Assembly: GCA_034336665.1 (NCBI GenBank)
Contig: JAPFBE010000002.1
Coordinates: 73,535,405 to 73,599,404, forward strand
Direction: 5' to 3'
DNA: 64,000 bases
DNA from: Luscinia megarhynchos
Lineage: Eukaryota; Chordata; Aves; Passeriformes; Turdidae
Numbering within the stretch: the first letter of the stretch is position 1; every line of letters begins with the position of its first letter. Of the stretch, positions 25,801 through 38,300 are shown piece by piece. The notes under the pieces were generated by a model. The model was given only the letters and a program-made list of their open reading frames with translations. It had not been told where the DNA came from and searched no databases. Made by a program: the position numbers and the translations under genes.

Positions 25801-27696
25801 ACTCGTGCATATATCTCAGGGTCTTACTGGATTTCAGAGTCTGTTTCTCTTGTTTTTATAATTTAAAGAACACAACTGGGCAAAAAATCAAATAATTTCA
25901 TGCATGCAAGCATATCTTGCCACTTGTGCACGTAAATTACACAATTTGTAAATAACTGCAGAAATAGCACACTCAAATTAGGCACCTGATTGCCCAATTA
26001 ACTTGTTCACAGAAAATCAGATGATAACCTTCAGTAGCTCCTATTATGGATTCTTCTTTTTACTGCTACCCTATGGAATCCACAGTGTATATTCCAAACA
26101 ACTGCATTGTTATTTTGTGTTTTTACATAGACACAAGCAGCAGTGCACACTTAATAAAGCTATTAAGTAAACTTTGGACCAGATTTCAGAAATCTGTTTA
26201 GATACTTAAAAGTCCTCTTACAAGAATGAGCTAGCTTATACAATTTTAAAAAAAAGTAGAAAAAGATTTGGTCTAATTTCAATTGGTTCAAATGTTATGG
26301 AAAAAAAAAAAAGAACCCAGGGATTTGTGGCCCTTCATGCCTCTATTAATAGGCAAAGTTTTGCTTCTGTGTCTTTGATTTTTTTAAAGTGTCTTATTTT
26401 CTTTAACAGGCAATTATTATTTCGCCATATACATTCACTTCCTAGTAAATCCTTCCTTTATTTTTGCACTGAAATAATCATTAATTAACAGTAATTTGAT
26501 ACAAGTGGACACAGAACACAGGTTGCTGCATTCCAGTGTATACTTCCTAATGGACAGAGAAACTGAAATAACCAAATCAATCCAAGTACTGCAAAGAGAG
26601 AAACTCGTTAATTCATGTATCAAAATGAGTTAAGAAATGGTCTTTTACCACAAGTATGTTGCTCCTTGGCTGTTGTACTTCTTTTTCTGAGATGATGCTG
26701 TGGAAAGAGGGTATTTTCTTTTCTCTACCAATTTTTTGCATCAACTAAATCTTAGGAGCTTTAAAAGAAAAAGCTGAAAGAACCATTATCTTAACAATGA
26801 TCTCTGAAATAAGAGAAAAGGAAGCAAAAGCAGAACTGCTGGGCTGGATCGTGTCCCTGAATTAGGTATTACATATAATCCTAGTGGCTGCATTAACCAG
26901 TTCTTCACAGGCTTCCTGCAGCAACAGCTGTGCTGGTCCAGCTCCCCTCAGAAAGGGGAGAGTAATAAGAAAAGCTACTGGAACCCCCTTATATTCTGGG
27001 GGTTTCAATCAAGCATCACCGTATTTCTTTCCTCAGACTTCTCAAGACAGTATCTGCTGGTGACTTGCCATTGCTGCTTTTCTTCCTCTAGAGGATCAAA
27101 ATCCAATTTGGTACTTAAATTACTTTGTTCCACTCCACTGATCTGTGCCTCTTTTAAAAATCTTCCAGGAGTGCTGCTTGTCCTTCTTGCAAAATCAGCT
27201 TTACTTTTCTCCTATAAACAAACAAAATGAAAATCCCAACTCTTCCCCACATGCCCTTTTCAAAAATATAATCATGATCATTTGTATCAGGAGAATTATT
27301 TAGCAGTCTCCAGTCTTAGTACAACTTTTGTAGAGAAAACTGTAGCTTATATGACTCTGAAGTGTTTATTAGAAAGCTTTCAAAAAGAGATCTTCATTTC
27401 AGGAAAAGAAAAATTGTTCAGTTTAGCAAATACAGATGTTCACAGCAGAAAGACTGAAATGGTTAAAAATGATCCTAGGGAGCAAGCAGCTCACAGAGTT
27501 AGCAAAATAATGAACTTTTTCCTTTCTTTTACAGAAGAACACTAATAGCTGCTCTGGTTTCCACACTTACTGAGACAGATTTTGTTGTGTGGTCTTGGTT
27601 TTGCTTGCTTTTTTTTTTTTTCTCTATTGCTCCACACAGGTTTTAATTAGTGCTTCTCCTTGGCTACAAGTGCTTCATTTTGAAATACAAAGCTCT

Positions 27697-27755
27697 TAAA
27701 AAAACAAAAAACAAACAAACAAAAAAAACACCCCAAAAACCAAAACCCCAACACC
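27697..27755. repeat. A/AC-rich low-complexity tract just past the ZNF704 stop
   Basis: AAAC and CAAA units about 100 bp downstream of the stop codon, transcribed in the 3' UTR as a T/G-rich tract. It could bind RNA proteins that favour U/GU tracts, but this is inference. Confidence 0.85.
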
Positions 27756-27857
27756 ACATCACTGGAGGGGAAAATGGGAAGTGATACAGTGCAGCTGCAG
27801 CAATCTGCTTCTGCTGTCGTCCTCCCCCTCCCCAAATCCTCTGCATAATTTCAATCG

Positions 27858-27969
27858 TTAGTCGATGAACCTTTGGCAGGCCTTCTTCCATCGGCAGGCA
27901 GTGCACCACATATCTCTGTTCTCCATCCCATAGACCTTCCGACACTTTTTCCCCTCCCCTCTAGGCTTC
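27858..27969 (-). CDS. ZNF704: ZNF704 last coding exon: C-clamp and stop
   Basis: 112 coding bases: one base completing Arg300, 36 codons (residues 301-336) and TAA. The acceptor is ctctctgacag. The peptide starts [19 protein letters not shown] and ends [11 protein letters not shown]. It holds four cysteines, Cys309, Cys322, Cys325 and Cys331, in the pattern C-x12-C-x2-C-x5-C with flanking Lys/Arg. This is the C-clamp, a small zinc-dependent DNA-binding module known from some TCF/LEF proteins and from the SLC2A4RG/ZNF395 family. It would add GC-rich sequence recognition to the single finger. The stop is followed by AT-rich sequence taken as 3' UTR. Confidence 0.95.
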
Positions 27970-29557
27970 CTGTCAGAGAGAAAGGGAAGCTCGTTAACGA
28001 GATGCTTTAGCAGTTTTGCTTTTCACCCTAAGAACAAGACAACAAACTCAATGGAGTGCAGGAGACAGAGAACCTATGGCCTTTCACAGGATTTGGGCTG
28101 TTTTCATTCCAGCTGGGAGGTGATGAAGCAACAGACACATGTATGGCCATGAGTCCATCACTCTCAGGGACCAGGCTTTCTGCAGCAGCTGCTGAGCCTG
28201 CTCCTCTGCTCCTGGGATGATCCCAGGAACATACAGCCCTGATTTGTAGCCAGGAACTAAACCCAGACTTAGTAAATTATACTTTAGCCACATGAAGTGC
28301 CAAGCTGTAATGAGCAGTCACAGCTGTTCCACAATAAAGGCTAGGCCATGTCAGGCTAAAGTGCTGCAGAGCTGTGGTAAAAATATTTGGAATAGCTCAG
28401 AGCAGCAGACCTTGACCACCAGCAGGTATCAGCTATGCCAAAGCAGAGAAAAGCTACCAGGTCCTAACCTTGCTGGTCCTTCCTGTAGCTTGCTCCGAGC
28501 TCAATGACTGAAAACAACAAAGTGAGTGGCCACTTTTAACCCTTGCTCTCACTTGCAGCATTTTCTTGTATGTACCTTCCTGTGGTCCCCAAAGCCAGCA
28601 AGATGGGTAGCACCAGCTTTTAAAGCTTGTCCTGTTTTCCATCTTGCAACCACACTCAAAAGATTACAAGTTTAGAAAATTAGCCAAGTAACTGTTAAAA
28701 TGGATTTTTAAAAAATTCAATACACAGCAAGACAGCAAACCTGAGGAGCAATGTTTCACCAAGCAATCCAGCGTTCACTACTGCAATGCCATCTGTCCTG
28801 GCATCTTCAAATAAAGTAACTGTACCAACAGAACTGTTTAGTACCTGTTTTACATGTTGCATGGCACACATGGGATTTCTCTCTTGCATACCCACACATT
28901 TTCTGGTAACTGAACATTAATTAATGGGCACAATCCATGAATCAGGAAGATCCCAAGTTTGGCTTGCAGTATATGCATTGATCTGAGAGTCAAATCAATG
29001 AAGAAAATTAAAGGCATAAAATCTTCTTTTTGTCTCATTTTAGGGTACAGTCACCTTTAGGACTATAAGAAATAAGGAGTTCCTTTACTGTAAGGAATTT
29101 AGTATTACAGTCAATTTTTTAACCTTTTAAAACAGTTTAAAAGTAGATTCTGGTCAAATATCAGTTAGATTTAATGGTAATGAATGCAGCTTATATCTAG
29201 GAAGACAAGGCATTAAAGAGCTTTGCCTTGATCTAATTTATTGTAAGACTAGGATTCTTATAGTTCAATCGAAGCCAAATACTGTTCTGACTGAATGGTG
29301 ATAAACACCTAAGACAGTCCAGCCTTTCAGGGAAAAGTGGAAAGTCAGACACTGCAGCTGAACTTTACCTTTGATGGTAGTGAAAAGAAAAATAGGCTCT
29401 GAATGCTTATTTTGAAGAGCTCTAGCAAGAACCTGCCTGACAAGTGCAATCAGGGTTGGCAGTGGGCTTTTTCTGTTTCTCTGGCCACTTCAGCTTATTT
29501 ACTGAATGCCCTTCAGGTTGTGAGCTGTAGTGTCAGCAGGAGCTAGTGGTCCCATAC
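27970..29557 (-). other. ZNF704: ZNF704 last intron
   Basis: 1588 bp, gtatgg...ctgacag. No transposon recognised. Contains only short chance frames. Confidence 0.9.
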
Positions 29558-29652
29558 CTCAAGCCAAATGCTACTCTAGGCGGTGATGAAAGAACTGTGT
29601 GGGACTGTTTCTGCTCTCCACTCCCTGCAGGACGATTATGGGTTGGTGAGAC
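29558..29652 (-). CDS. ZNF704: ZNF704 penultimate coding exon
   Basis: 95 bp = 31 whole codons (residues 269-299) plus two bases of Arg300. It follows an acceptor reading tgtattgacag and ends TTGAG|gtatggg. The peptide starts VSPTHNRPAGSGEQKQS and then has HTVLSSPPR followed by VAFGLR. The VSPTH, GEQ and HTVLSSPPR blocks match mammalian ZNF704 in order, while the six residues after them and the stretch between VSPTH and GEQ differ. It is short and is not apparent from any ATG-started frame; it was located because exons 35284-35388 (phase 0) and 27858-27969 (one leading base) require a linker of 3n+2 bases, which this fits exactly. Confidence 0.93.
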
Positions 29653-32600
29653 CTGTCAATACAGACAAAAAAGCTGCTTACAAAGAGCATACACATATGA
29701 ATACAGTATAAATACTTTTTCCCAGAAAACACAAATTATGCTGCGTGGTGGCAAGGATACCCAGGAAAGATGACTATATAACATACAAACGTAATTAAGC
29801 TATAAGTTTATTTAGCATTAGGTACATTGCATTAGCTCCTCTTTGTTTCCTTGTATTTCCAGTCTCCTCCTAGAGCAATCCAAAACACAGAACAGCATCA
29901 CTGCACATTTTGAAAAAGACAAGAAACACATTCATTCTTATTTAAAAACTCTGAATAGCTCTTAGGAAAACCTTTTCCAATTTAAGCAAAGAAAATAACT
30001 GGAAAAATAAAACTGTCCTGTGCTGAGATGGCACCAATAATCTCCTATGAAATTAAGGGATTTCACCTGCTGCTCCTGTCTGTCACTTGGCACTCTGTGG
30101 AGAGACACCCTTGGAGAAGAGGGTTTGTTGAAGAGCAGTTACAGTGGGGCCCCTCAAGGTGTAACAGGCAAGGAGCGCAGCGCAGCCCTTCTGGTCAAAG
30201 CTGCTAACAAGATGTATCTCCTTACTCTGCACAGTAAACCCTCTCAGCAGGTGTCCTCCTTGTGAATGTTTCCAAGGGAAGGGTGTAGTTTGGTCTTCTG
30301 AGACTTTCAAAGAAGTCTCCAACATGAGCGTGGGGCTGGGCAACATGATTCAAGCAATCACACGGGCATAAAGCTTGACCTTAAATAATACCTAAACCAT
30401 TTTACTACGGTCTTATTTTGCCCCTGTGCGAAGGCCACAACCATTTTACATCTGAAATACCAGAAAAAATTCTGAACACTAATTTTTTTGTTGTATATTG
30501 AATGTAGCAAGCTTCACTTGGGCATGTAGTGCACAGTCAGCCTCCTGCTGCCAGGAACTGCAGACATGGTCATAGCTCTGTCTGCTATGACTTTTCCCTC
30601 CTGCCCTTTTGAAGTTTTACAGTATCTGGAAGAGAGGGAACTGACTGAGCTCACTTGAAGAGAATTACTGTATGTGCTTTGATTTTTGATACAAAGTCTA
30701 TTTTAAAGGTACTCCACAGAAGCAAAAAACTAATGCTTGTAATTGAGTGCAAACACTTTCAACTTTTACTGTTCACTAGTAGCAAGAGAAATTTTTGATC
30801 TAACTGTGCATGTAACATGTCTTGTGCATGTTCAGGCTCACACTCTGAACAAACTTAGACCATTACTGATATACAAAATATACCTGCAAAACTTGGAAGA
30901 AATTTCTTCTCTTTCTGCCAGCTTACCATGTTTTGTACATCCAAAGACCACGCTAGCTGCTTTTGTTCTATCCCTCCAGAATACTGAGGCTAGGTTGTTC
31001 TCTGCTACATTCTTCCAAATTTTTACCAACCACTTTCCGTGTTTTACCTAAGAATGATTGAAACACTGAAGATAAAATGCGAAGCAATAGCACTTCTGCA
31101 GTATTTGGCATTCACCAGACACTGTACAGTTTTCCAGTCATTACCAGTAACCAGAGATCTCCAGTCATTGTGCTAGGGTTCAGAAACATTTTAAAAACCA
31201 GAAATTACTGCATTACTAGTAACTGACACTCAATATATTAGCTGCTTGCCATTGAACAGAAGAGTACTTGGATGGCCTCCTATATATGCAATTATCTTGC
31301 TTACTTGCAAATAGAGATCAGGCTGGAGCAGTAATTGCAGTGTGGACTCCTCCCTCACATTCTCCTGAGAGGGTCTGTGCATGATGGTTCCACAGACTGG
31401 CACACCAAGGCAGCTACACAGCACTGAAGCTGAGCTTTAGTGTATTTTGATAGGCTTTGCAGCAGGTCTAAACAATACCAGTCAGCTGCTCTCTGTAGGA
31501 ACACTAGGAGCAGATTAAGAGCAAGCCCTGAGAAGGCAATCCTTGCCCTTGGAGGCTTTTCACGTCTGAAGTGCTGTCTGATGCAGAGTAAAATAATGCT
31601 GTTTGTTTGAAGCAAGGACCTGGAGTTTTCAATTACAACTCCTGGGCAGGAAACTGTGGTTACAGAGAAGATTTGTGATCTGTAAACATCAGATTATCAA
31701 AGATCTTTGCCTGTTCAACCTTTTTGGGTCTTATGAGCAGGCAGATGTAAGTATCAGATGGCAGAGACCATACTGACATTCAGGAAGATTTTTAACCTAC
31801 ATTGCATAAAAGGGGAAGTACATAGTCATTAAGTTAAGTCCTCCAGTACCAAGACATATGGACTTCACCATGGCTCATCCCATTTGCATCATTTAATTCA
31901 CTCTCCTCATGCATCTCTAGGGTGTGGCTAATTTATTCTCCTACTTCAGCCTCAACTGGTAGAACAATCTGTCTGTCCTTTTTGCTTTGTGTAGAGAACA
32001 CCACCTCGCAATGGCTTGTAACTATCCCAAAGTTCAACCTTTCACCTGCAAAGTTATCTTACAAAAATGGTATGAAAAAGTCTATTTCCCATCTGCTTTG
32101 GAATCAAACCTACGCCTGAGCACAAAGGGGTTTGGAGGCTCCCCTAATTACAGAATACCCTGAGTTGGAAGGGACCCATAAGGATCACTGAGTTCAACTC
32201 TCAGCCCTGCACAGAACATTCCCAAGAGTCACACCATGTGTCTGAGAGCATTGTCCAAACACTTCTTGAACTCTGCCAGGCTGGTGCTGTGACCACTTCC
32301 CTGGGGAGCTGTTCCAGTGCCCAACCACCCTCTGAGGGAAGAACCTTTTTCTAATATCTGAATTAAACCTCCTCCGACCCAGCTTCAGGCCACTCCCTTG
32401 GGTCCTGTCTCTGGTCACCACAGAGGACAGATCAGTACCTGCCCCTTCACTTCCCCACACGGGGAAGTTGCAGATTGCAATGAGGTCTCCCCTCAGTCTC
32501 CTCCAGGATGAACAGACCAAGTGACCTTGGCCAATTCTCCTCCCCTGTGACTACAAGAAGTCTAAATAAATGCCTGTGTTTAGATGTTGAGAATACTCTT

Positions 32601-35283
32601 GAGACTAGAGCAGCCATATACTGAGCCCAACTGACTCAGCAGCACATATTGGTTGTTCTGAGGTGCTCAGCTACCTCCTGGTAAGTACACCCATATTCAC
32701 AAAGGCCATTCAGTGCTGCTCTGTTAAAGACTTTCTGAAAACAAGGACTTAATGCAACTCATGGTGCTTGAACATCCCAGTATCCAGTACAGAAAGCAAG
32801 AAGTGCTCAATGTAATTGAAATTCACTGTCCACAGGAATGAAAGGGGGAAACACTACAGTATGTGTCAAAAAATAAGTGTGAAAGGAGACTAGATCAAAA
32901 ATGTGTAGACCTATGCACTTTTTCAAATCTGTACGTAATCTTTTTCTGCTCAGTGGTTTGCTCAGGCCAGAAAAGTATTCCAAAGCCATTTTACAAAACT
33001 GCTTGCTTAAACATTAAGGGTGAGGCAAAAAATAATGGTTTGGACTTAATTCTCTGAGGTTCCCTTGGGTGCTACAGATTTGTGTCTCATCTCAGGGACC
33101 GCATATGTCACAATTGTGTGAGTTTGTTATACTGGCACATAGTCTGGCCTTAAATGAACCCCACCAGAGAAGGAGAAAGTCTAAAATCTAGGTGAAGTAC
33201 CTATACTCAGTGTAAGGGTGGGAATTGCCAGACCCCTTATTTTGTAAAGCAATATCTAATTTACTTTGAAACAGAAATAACTTTATTTTAATATAAAGGT
33301 ATTTAACATGAATTTGTATTTGTACCCTCACTTACTGCACATAATTTTTTTCACTGCAGGCGAGCCTTTGTAAATCATAAATGATCACACTGATGACAAA
33401 GTAGTCAAATATGTGCAAACCTGGAAGATTTATTTTCTTATTACTATTTTTTGTTTTGTTAAACAGCCTTATAAATGTTGTTAGAACTATAATGGCAGTT
33501 CACACAGTTCCCTGAGCAGTTTATAATTCTGCATCACTGCTTCCCCAGGTTTTGTATTGGGATTACTTTCAAATAGTACTTAAATCATTGCCATCTCCAT
33601 TGAATTCTCAGAAAGTGATTTAGCATTTCTTAAATTCTATTGAGAACTCTCCACTCTACAGCCACAGAGCAGCGTTGTTGCCTGAACAAGCAAACTCGAC
33701 GCATACGTGTCTAATCCTGTCCTCTTTAAGTGTCTGATTTACAATGTGACTAATTGCATTTTTAGATTCCCAACACTCCTGGCACCAGTTTCTGCTACTC
33801 CACAAAAGGAGCCAGTTTCATAATTACTCCGTATCAACCCCATTGTTGGGAAATCAAATTCTCAGGGAACTCTGCGGATAGCACACTCTGTCAAGGCACT
33901 CTTGTTGAAATTGCTGCCAGCATGATGTCTTTCACTGTTAGTTGTTCCTTGATGGAATTTAATAAATATTCATTGGCAGAATGCAGTGTAATTGATTCAG
34001 TCACTTTCATTTTTATCAGCTCTGCAGGATGCCACAGCCTCTGCAGAAAATCTCCAAGATTTGCTAAAGGTTGACAGTAAGAAGCTTTGGAGATTCACTT
34101 GGAGAGGAGAAGGGAAGGAAATAGTATCTCTTATCACCTTGTCTAATATTCACTGTCAGGAGAAAAAAAGCTATATGGTTCTTTGGATGAGCAATGTGCC
34201 TTATATAACACACTTTAAAAATTCATAAATTCATAAAGTGTAATATTAAATGAGATGGTATGATATAAAAAAGGTTTATGATTAGAGAATATCAATTTAT
34301 CATGAAAATAGTGCTTTCCAATAAAATGAGGATATTTTACATTAATATTTATTTCTATTCATCATAGAGAAAATTTCCCATTACTCATAAACAGTGATTT
34401 GCATTTACTTTCAGCAGTCCCCACACCAGACACTACAAGCTGAATCCCTTGCAACTCTTCCATAAAGGTTTTTCACTCCCCCCACAGTACCACACCTACA
34501 CCGTGGTACGTTTAGAATCACTGCAATTCTGTGTTTAAGCAAATATCACATTTCTGCAGTCCTGTTGATGCCTTAGGATTTTAGCATTACTGTTCATAGA
34601 ATTAGGCCTTGCACACTAGCTTTTTTGAAGAAATGGTCAATGTTGAATTTTCATCAAACACATTCTCATTAAAAAGCTGTCAAACTGCAATATGTATTAA
34701 TAACAAAATGAAATAGATACTGAACATATTTCTTGTATAAAAGAACATTTTCCTGCTATCAGTAGGGGCTACATACTTGTAGTATCCTAAAATGGGACTT
34801 TGCATTTAATTTTGTTGTTTCTTTCAGTTGCCTTTCAAAAATGCTTCATCTTCAGAGTATATTTGCTAAGAGCACCACTGCCTGAATCCAAATGGCCTGT
34901 TCCTGATTTTCCATCTAGTTTTAAAAGAAATCTCTTAGTGGCACAAAAAAAGAAGCACATAGTGCCAGGCCCTGCAAGTATCAGAATGTTCTTTCATAAG
35001 CATATAGTTTAAAAAATATATACTATAGATACTATAGATTCAACTGTCTGCTTGTAGACACTGATGCAAAAATAACCTAACTGCACTGATAAAGAGAGTT
35101 ACAATGGTGTTAAAACAACCATGCTAGCTAACTCAGGCACATGTTTGTTTCTTTTTGTTATCTGTTATGTTTTTTTTACATTTACTTTACATTTACTTCC
35201 ATAATTACACACTGTGAAAAGAAAGCAAAAACATCTAAAAAACCTTTTTTCTCCCCTTCCTTCCTTTTTTGATGTGCACTTAC
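29653..35283 (-). other. ZNF704: ZNF704 intron
   Basis: 5631 bp, gtaagtgc...tattgacag. Holds one CR1 fragment (32149-32545) in the gene's own orientation. The rest is unique AT-rich DNA. Confidence 0.9.
32149..32545 (-). mobile_element. CR1 LINE fragment with ORF2 C-terminal remnant
   Basis: Minus-oriented CR1 of about 400 bp. Reading on the minus strand, the ORF2-derived C-terminal region is still recognisable (RRLRGDLIA, then VTRDRTQGSGLKLGRRRF, DIRKRFFPQRVVGHWN) and is followed by the 3' tail, whose reverse complement starts ACAGAATACCCTGAGTTGG. The frame is degraded toward its end, so it is inactive. It lies in the intron between exons 29558-29652 and 35284-35388, in the same orientation as ZNF704. 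It supports an avian origin for the window. Confidence 0.93.
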
Positions 35284-35388
35284 TGGAATGCCGGTGAAGG
35301 TAACAGGAGGCGACTGCCAAGAGATGCTAAAGCTACTGCCATTGGGAGTGAATTTTGTTGACCCTGGAATGTTCACCGGAGGAGTGGC
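35284..35388 (-). CDS. ZNF704: ZNF704 exon: conserved Ser/Pro/aromatic block
   Basis: 105 bp, 35 whole codons, phase 0 at both ends (residues 234-268). The acceptor is ctttcttttcacacag and the donor ATTCCA|gtaagtgc, close to the perfect consensus. The peptide starts [19 protein letters not shown] and continues with [13 protein letters not shown]. The block is nearly unchanged from the mammalian protein as I remember it, which implies strong constraint, though its molecular role is not established by the sequence. Because it is symmetric in phase, skipping it would keep the frame, so it could be a cassette exon; no evidence of use is visible. Confidence 0.94.
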
Positions 35389-38300
35389 CTGTGTGAAAAG
35401 AAAGTATTATTCCAGCAAGAAGAACCATTCCTCTTCCGAAGCATTTCAAAGGATCTTTCATTCCTTGAAATGGTAAATCTGTGAGAGATTTTCCAAGGTA
35501 TAAAAAAACTCCATGGCGACAAGCATTTTACCCTTGTGAGAGGGATAATCATGGATAAGCTAGTAAGGAAGGGAAAGAGTTATATATACACTCCACTGTT
35601 CCTAGAGCTTGTTTAGAGAAAGATGATTGCTCTCTGAAGAATCCATAGAAAACCTTTAAGAGCTAGATCTGTTAAAAAACAGACAAAATCAAATGTCGCA
35701 TACAAGTAACTTTTAAAATAATGCCCAGCAAGAAGCAAAAACTGCTTCACAGATGACCACCTGCTCCACAGTGATAAACAAGGCCATACTTAAACTCATG
35801 GCAGTTGTTTTACACAATTTTAGTGTGGATAGCAAGGCTTCTTGGATGGTAGTGATTAACAGTAAGTGTTGCCCATTTCTCATTTATGAGACAAATGTTA
35901 AGAGTCGTCCCAATTAAAACATTTTTTTCTATTAAAAACATGGAGCTGTAAATCATCCTTTAGATTCAAAAAACAGCTCTTGAAATACTAAACTAAAGCA
36001 AGTATTTGAAGGACTCCTGGGCTCCTTGAACTCCCATGTTCTTCCCACCCAGGCTGTAATACCCAGTGCTGCCCTGGCATGCAAGTGCAATAACCTGAGC
36101 ATAGACTGTTGGGCATTTTTCTTCTTGTGCCTTTCATTTGGTTTCCTCACTGGGTTATGAGTTGCCATGAATTCTTCCCTGACTCTTTTTTAGTCCCATT
36201 TAATTTTCAGAACCATGAAATTCACAGTTCTGTAGCTACCCTGCCTAGCAGGAGCATGAGCAGCCAGCATGAACAAGGCTCACTTTGACCCTTGAATTTC
36301 AAGCTGTCACCACAAAAAACCCCAAAAAAACAAACCCCTCCTTGGTTTAAACTTACACAGAATTTGCTAAAATGAGTTTTCACTTCTGCCATTCAGTTAA
36401 CTGTACATGACAATAACACAATACACTCATTTAAGCATTGTTTGTGTTTGGGGCTGCTGAAATTGTGGCACTGCTTCAGGAAGAGAGTGCTTGCTTCCTT
36501 GAGCCACCAGGCAGAGAGGACTGATGACAAACTACAGCCTGATAAAATTAAAGATAAATCTTCCAACTAAAGAAGGGCTGAAGCAATCCCCTACAGCCTT
36601 TCCAGGAATAGGAAGGTGAGACCACCAGATGCCTCTGTGTATGGCAGCAATGCTCTGTGAGTTGCCAAGCTGCTGACAGCTCCAAGAGAATCCACACAGA
36701 CATTTAGAGCAAACATCCACTGAGCTCCAGAAAATATAAAAACCTCTCTGAAAGGCATCAAGAACAATTTGGCAACTTCAGATGGTACCAGTAGTTCTTC
36801 ATCATAAACCTGTTCAAACGGGAAGGAGTGGATGACCACAGAGCTCCAGACAGAAAGAACTGGAGAGAGCTGGATGAGCAGTGAGGCAGCACTGCCTCTG
36901 CTCAGCATCTCACAAGGATGGCAGCTCAAACCCAGGGTCAGCACAGCAACTTCCTCAGGTATTTGAATAAGACCTGGAAGGGAAATCCTAGCTGCTGAAA
37001 CAGTACAGCTGAAACAGCTGCCTGTAGTTCCTCTGTAGTTAAATTTAACAGGTACAGGCAATAGTTTCTTAAAGAAACATGAAGTTTAAAACTATGCCAT
37101 TTGCAGTTGCTTAAAATACCAGTGCTCAATTCCTTTTGCTCACTGCCTAAATATCTACCTCATATATGGTCAGACTTAGATAGTCAATCACCTTGTTCGC
37201 TTGTTTCCCAGATGTGCATCTTTGCTCATCAAGCAGAGTCAACTTTGTCAGGCTAACATTTTAGCCAATCTCTTCCATAAGGTAAGAACTACAACATTAC
37301 AACCAACTGAAGAATTTCTATACCCCAATCTCAATTTGCTTAGAGACTTCCATTTAATCGCCAGTCAAAATATATTAATTAATAATCTGTATTTATTTAC
37401 CCTTATATCTGAAACAGCCTGTGTTCATCTTCTTCCCCTCTCATGCTTGTCCTTTCATTTTCTTCCCAGGCAGCAATTCCATCCTCTTCTTGTCTCTTGC
37501 TTTGCCTGAGGTATCAGTCCCAGGGCTGGAGAGGCCACCCATGTCCTCTCTGCCCTCTTTCTACTTCTTTTGGTTGGAACCCACCCATCACATCAAATTT
37601 GGCTGACCAGAACTCTAACTCAGGATTTCAGCTGAAGTTATATGGGGTATAATGATTAAAAACCCCTGTCTCTCCTAGATATTTCTTATCCAAGAGAGCT
37701 GACAACTGTTTTTTATCCCCTTCACAGCTCTGTTGTTGTTAGCTCACAGTCATACTGTGCTTGATTAATGAATATAGGTTTCCTTCTTACATAATTTTCT
37801 AACCACTAGTTTATAGCAGAAAAATCTCATTAGTTCCTTAGATGCAGGACTTTGCATGTTCTGACAGTAAATTGCATCCAAAACCTATTATTCTTAAGAT
37901 CGCCCAGTCACATAAAACAGATCTATAACTCTCTTACTGCTGATGTCTCCCAAGTTTGTTATCAGTGAAGTTTATTATAGTATTTGTGTATTACCAAAAT
38001 GATTTAATGAAAGTGAGATCAGGGCCAAGAACAGTTTTTCATTTAACTCCACTAATGACATTCAAAGACCCTTTCAAAATAACTCACTGCTGTTCTCTGT
38101 GACTTTCCATCTCCTTCTCCTACACTAAATTTAATGTCTTGCTTAACAAATACTGCCTGTATGTTTGAAGATCAAATGCTCTCCTTGAATCCAGAGGGAT
38201 TTGTTCCTTTGCTTCCTCTATTGTTCTAGCATCATCCCCCAATACAGTCTGCCTGCTATACTTCCCAGAATTTCTTCAATTATTCTTCTAAATCATTCCC

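Larger units (their letters stand above)
16585..27857 (-). other. ZNF704: Probable ZNF704 3' untranslated region (extent uncertain)
   Basis: Downstream of the stop lies more than 11 kb of mostly AT-rich sequence with no recognised transposon and no splice-consistent coding exon. As far as I recall, mammalian ZNF704 mRNAs have multi-kilobase 3' UTRs, so a long one is expected, but its end cannot be fixed here. Candidate minus-strand AATAAA signals include 16610-16615 (followed by a T-rich downstream element), 12174-12179 and 11418-11423; closer signals at about 26459 and 20860 could give shorter forms. In the sense direction there is an 8-base GTGCAATA match to the miR-25/32/92 seed at 20744-20751. 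Small GC-rich patches near 16960-17030 are unusual for a 3' UTR and weaken the long-UTR reading. Confidence 0.4.

Noticed and set aside
32194..32520. 108-codon minus-strand frame as a host gene
   Set aside because: Its peptide is the degraded C-terminal end of CR1 ORF2, so it belongs to the transposon.
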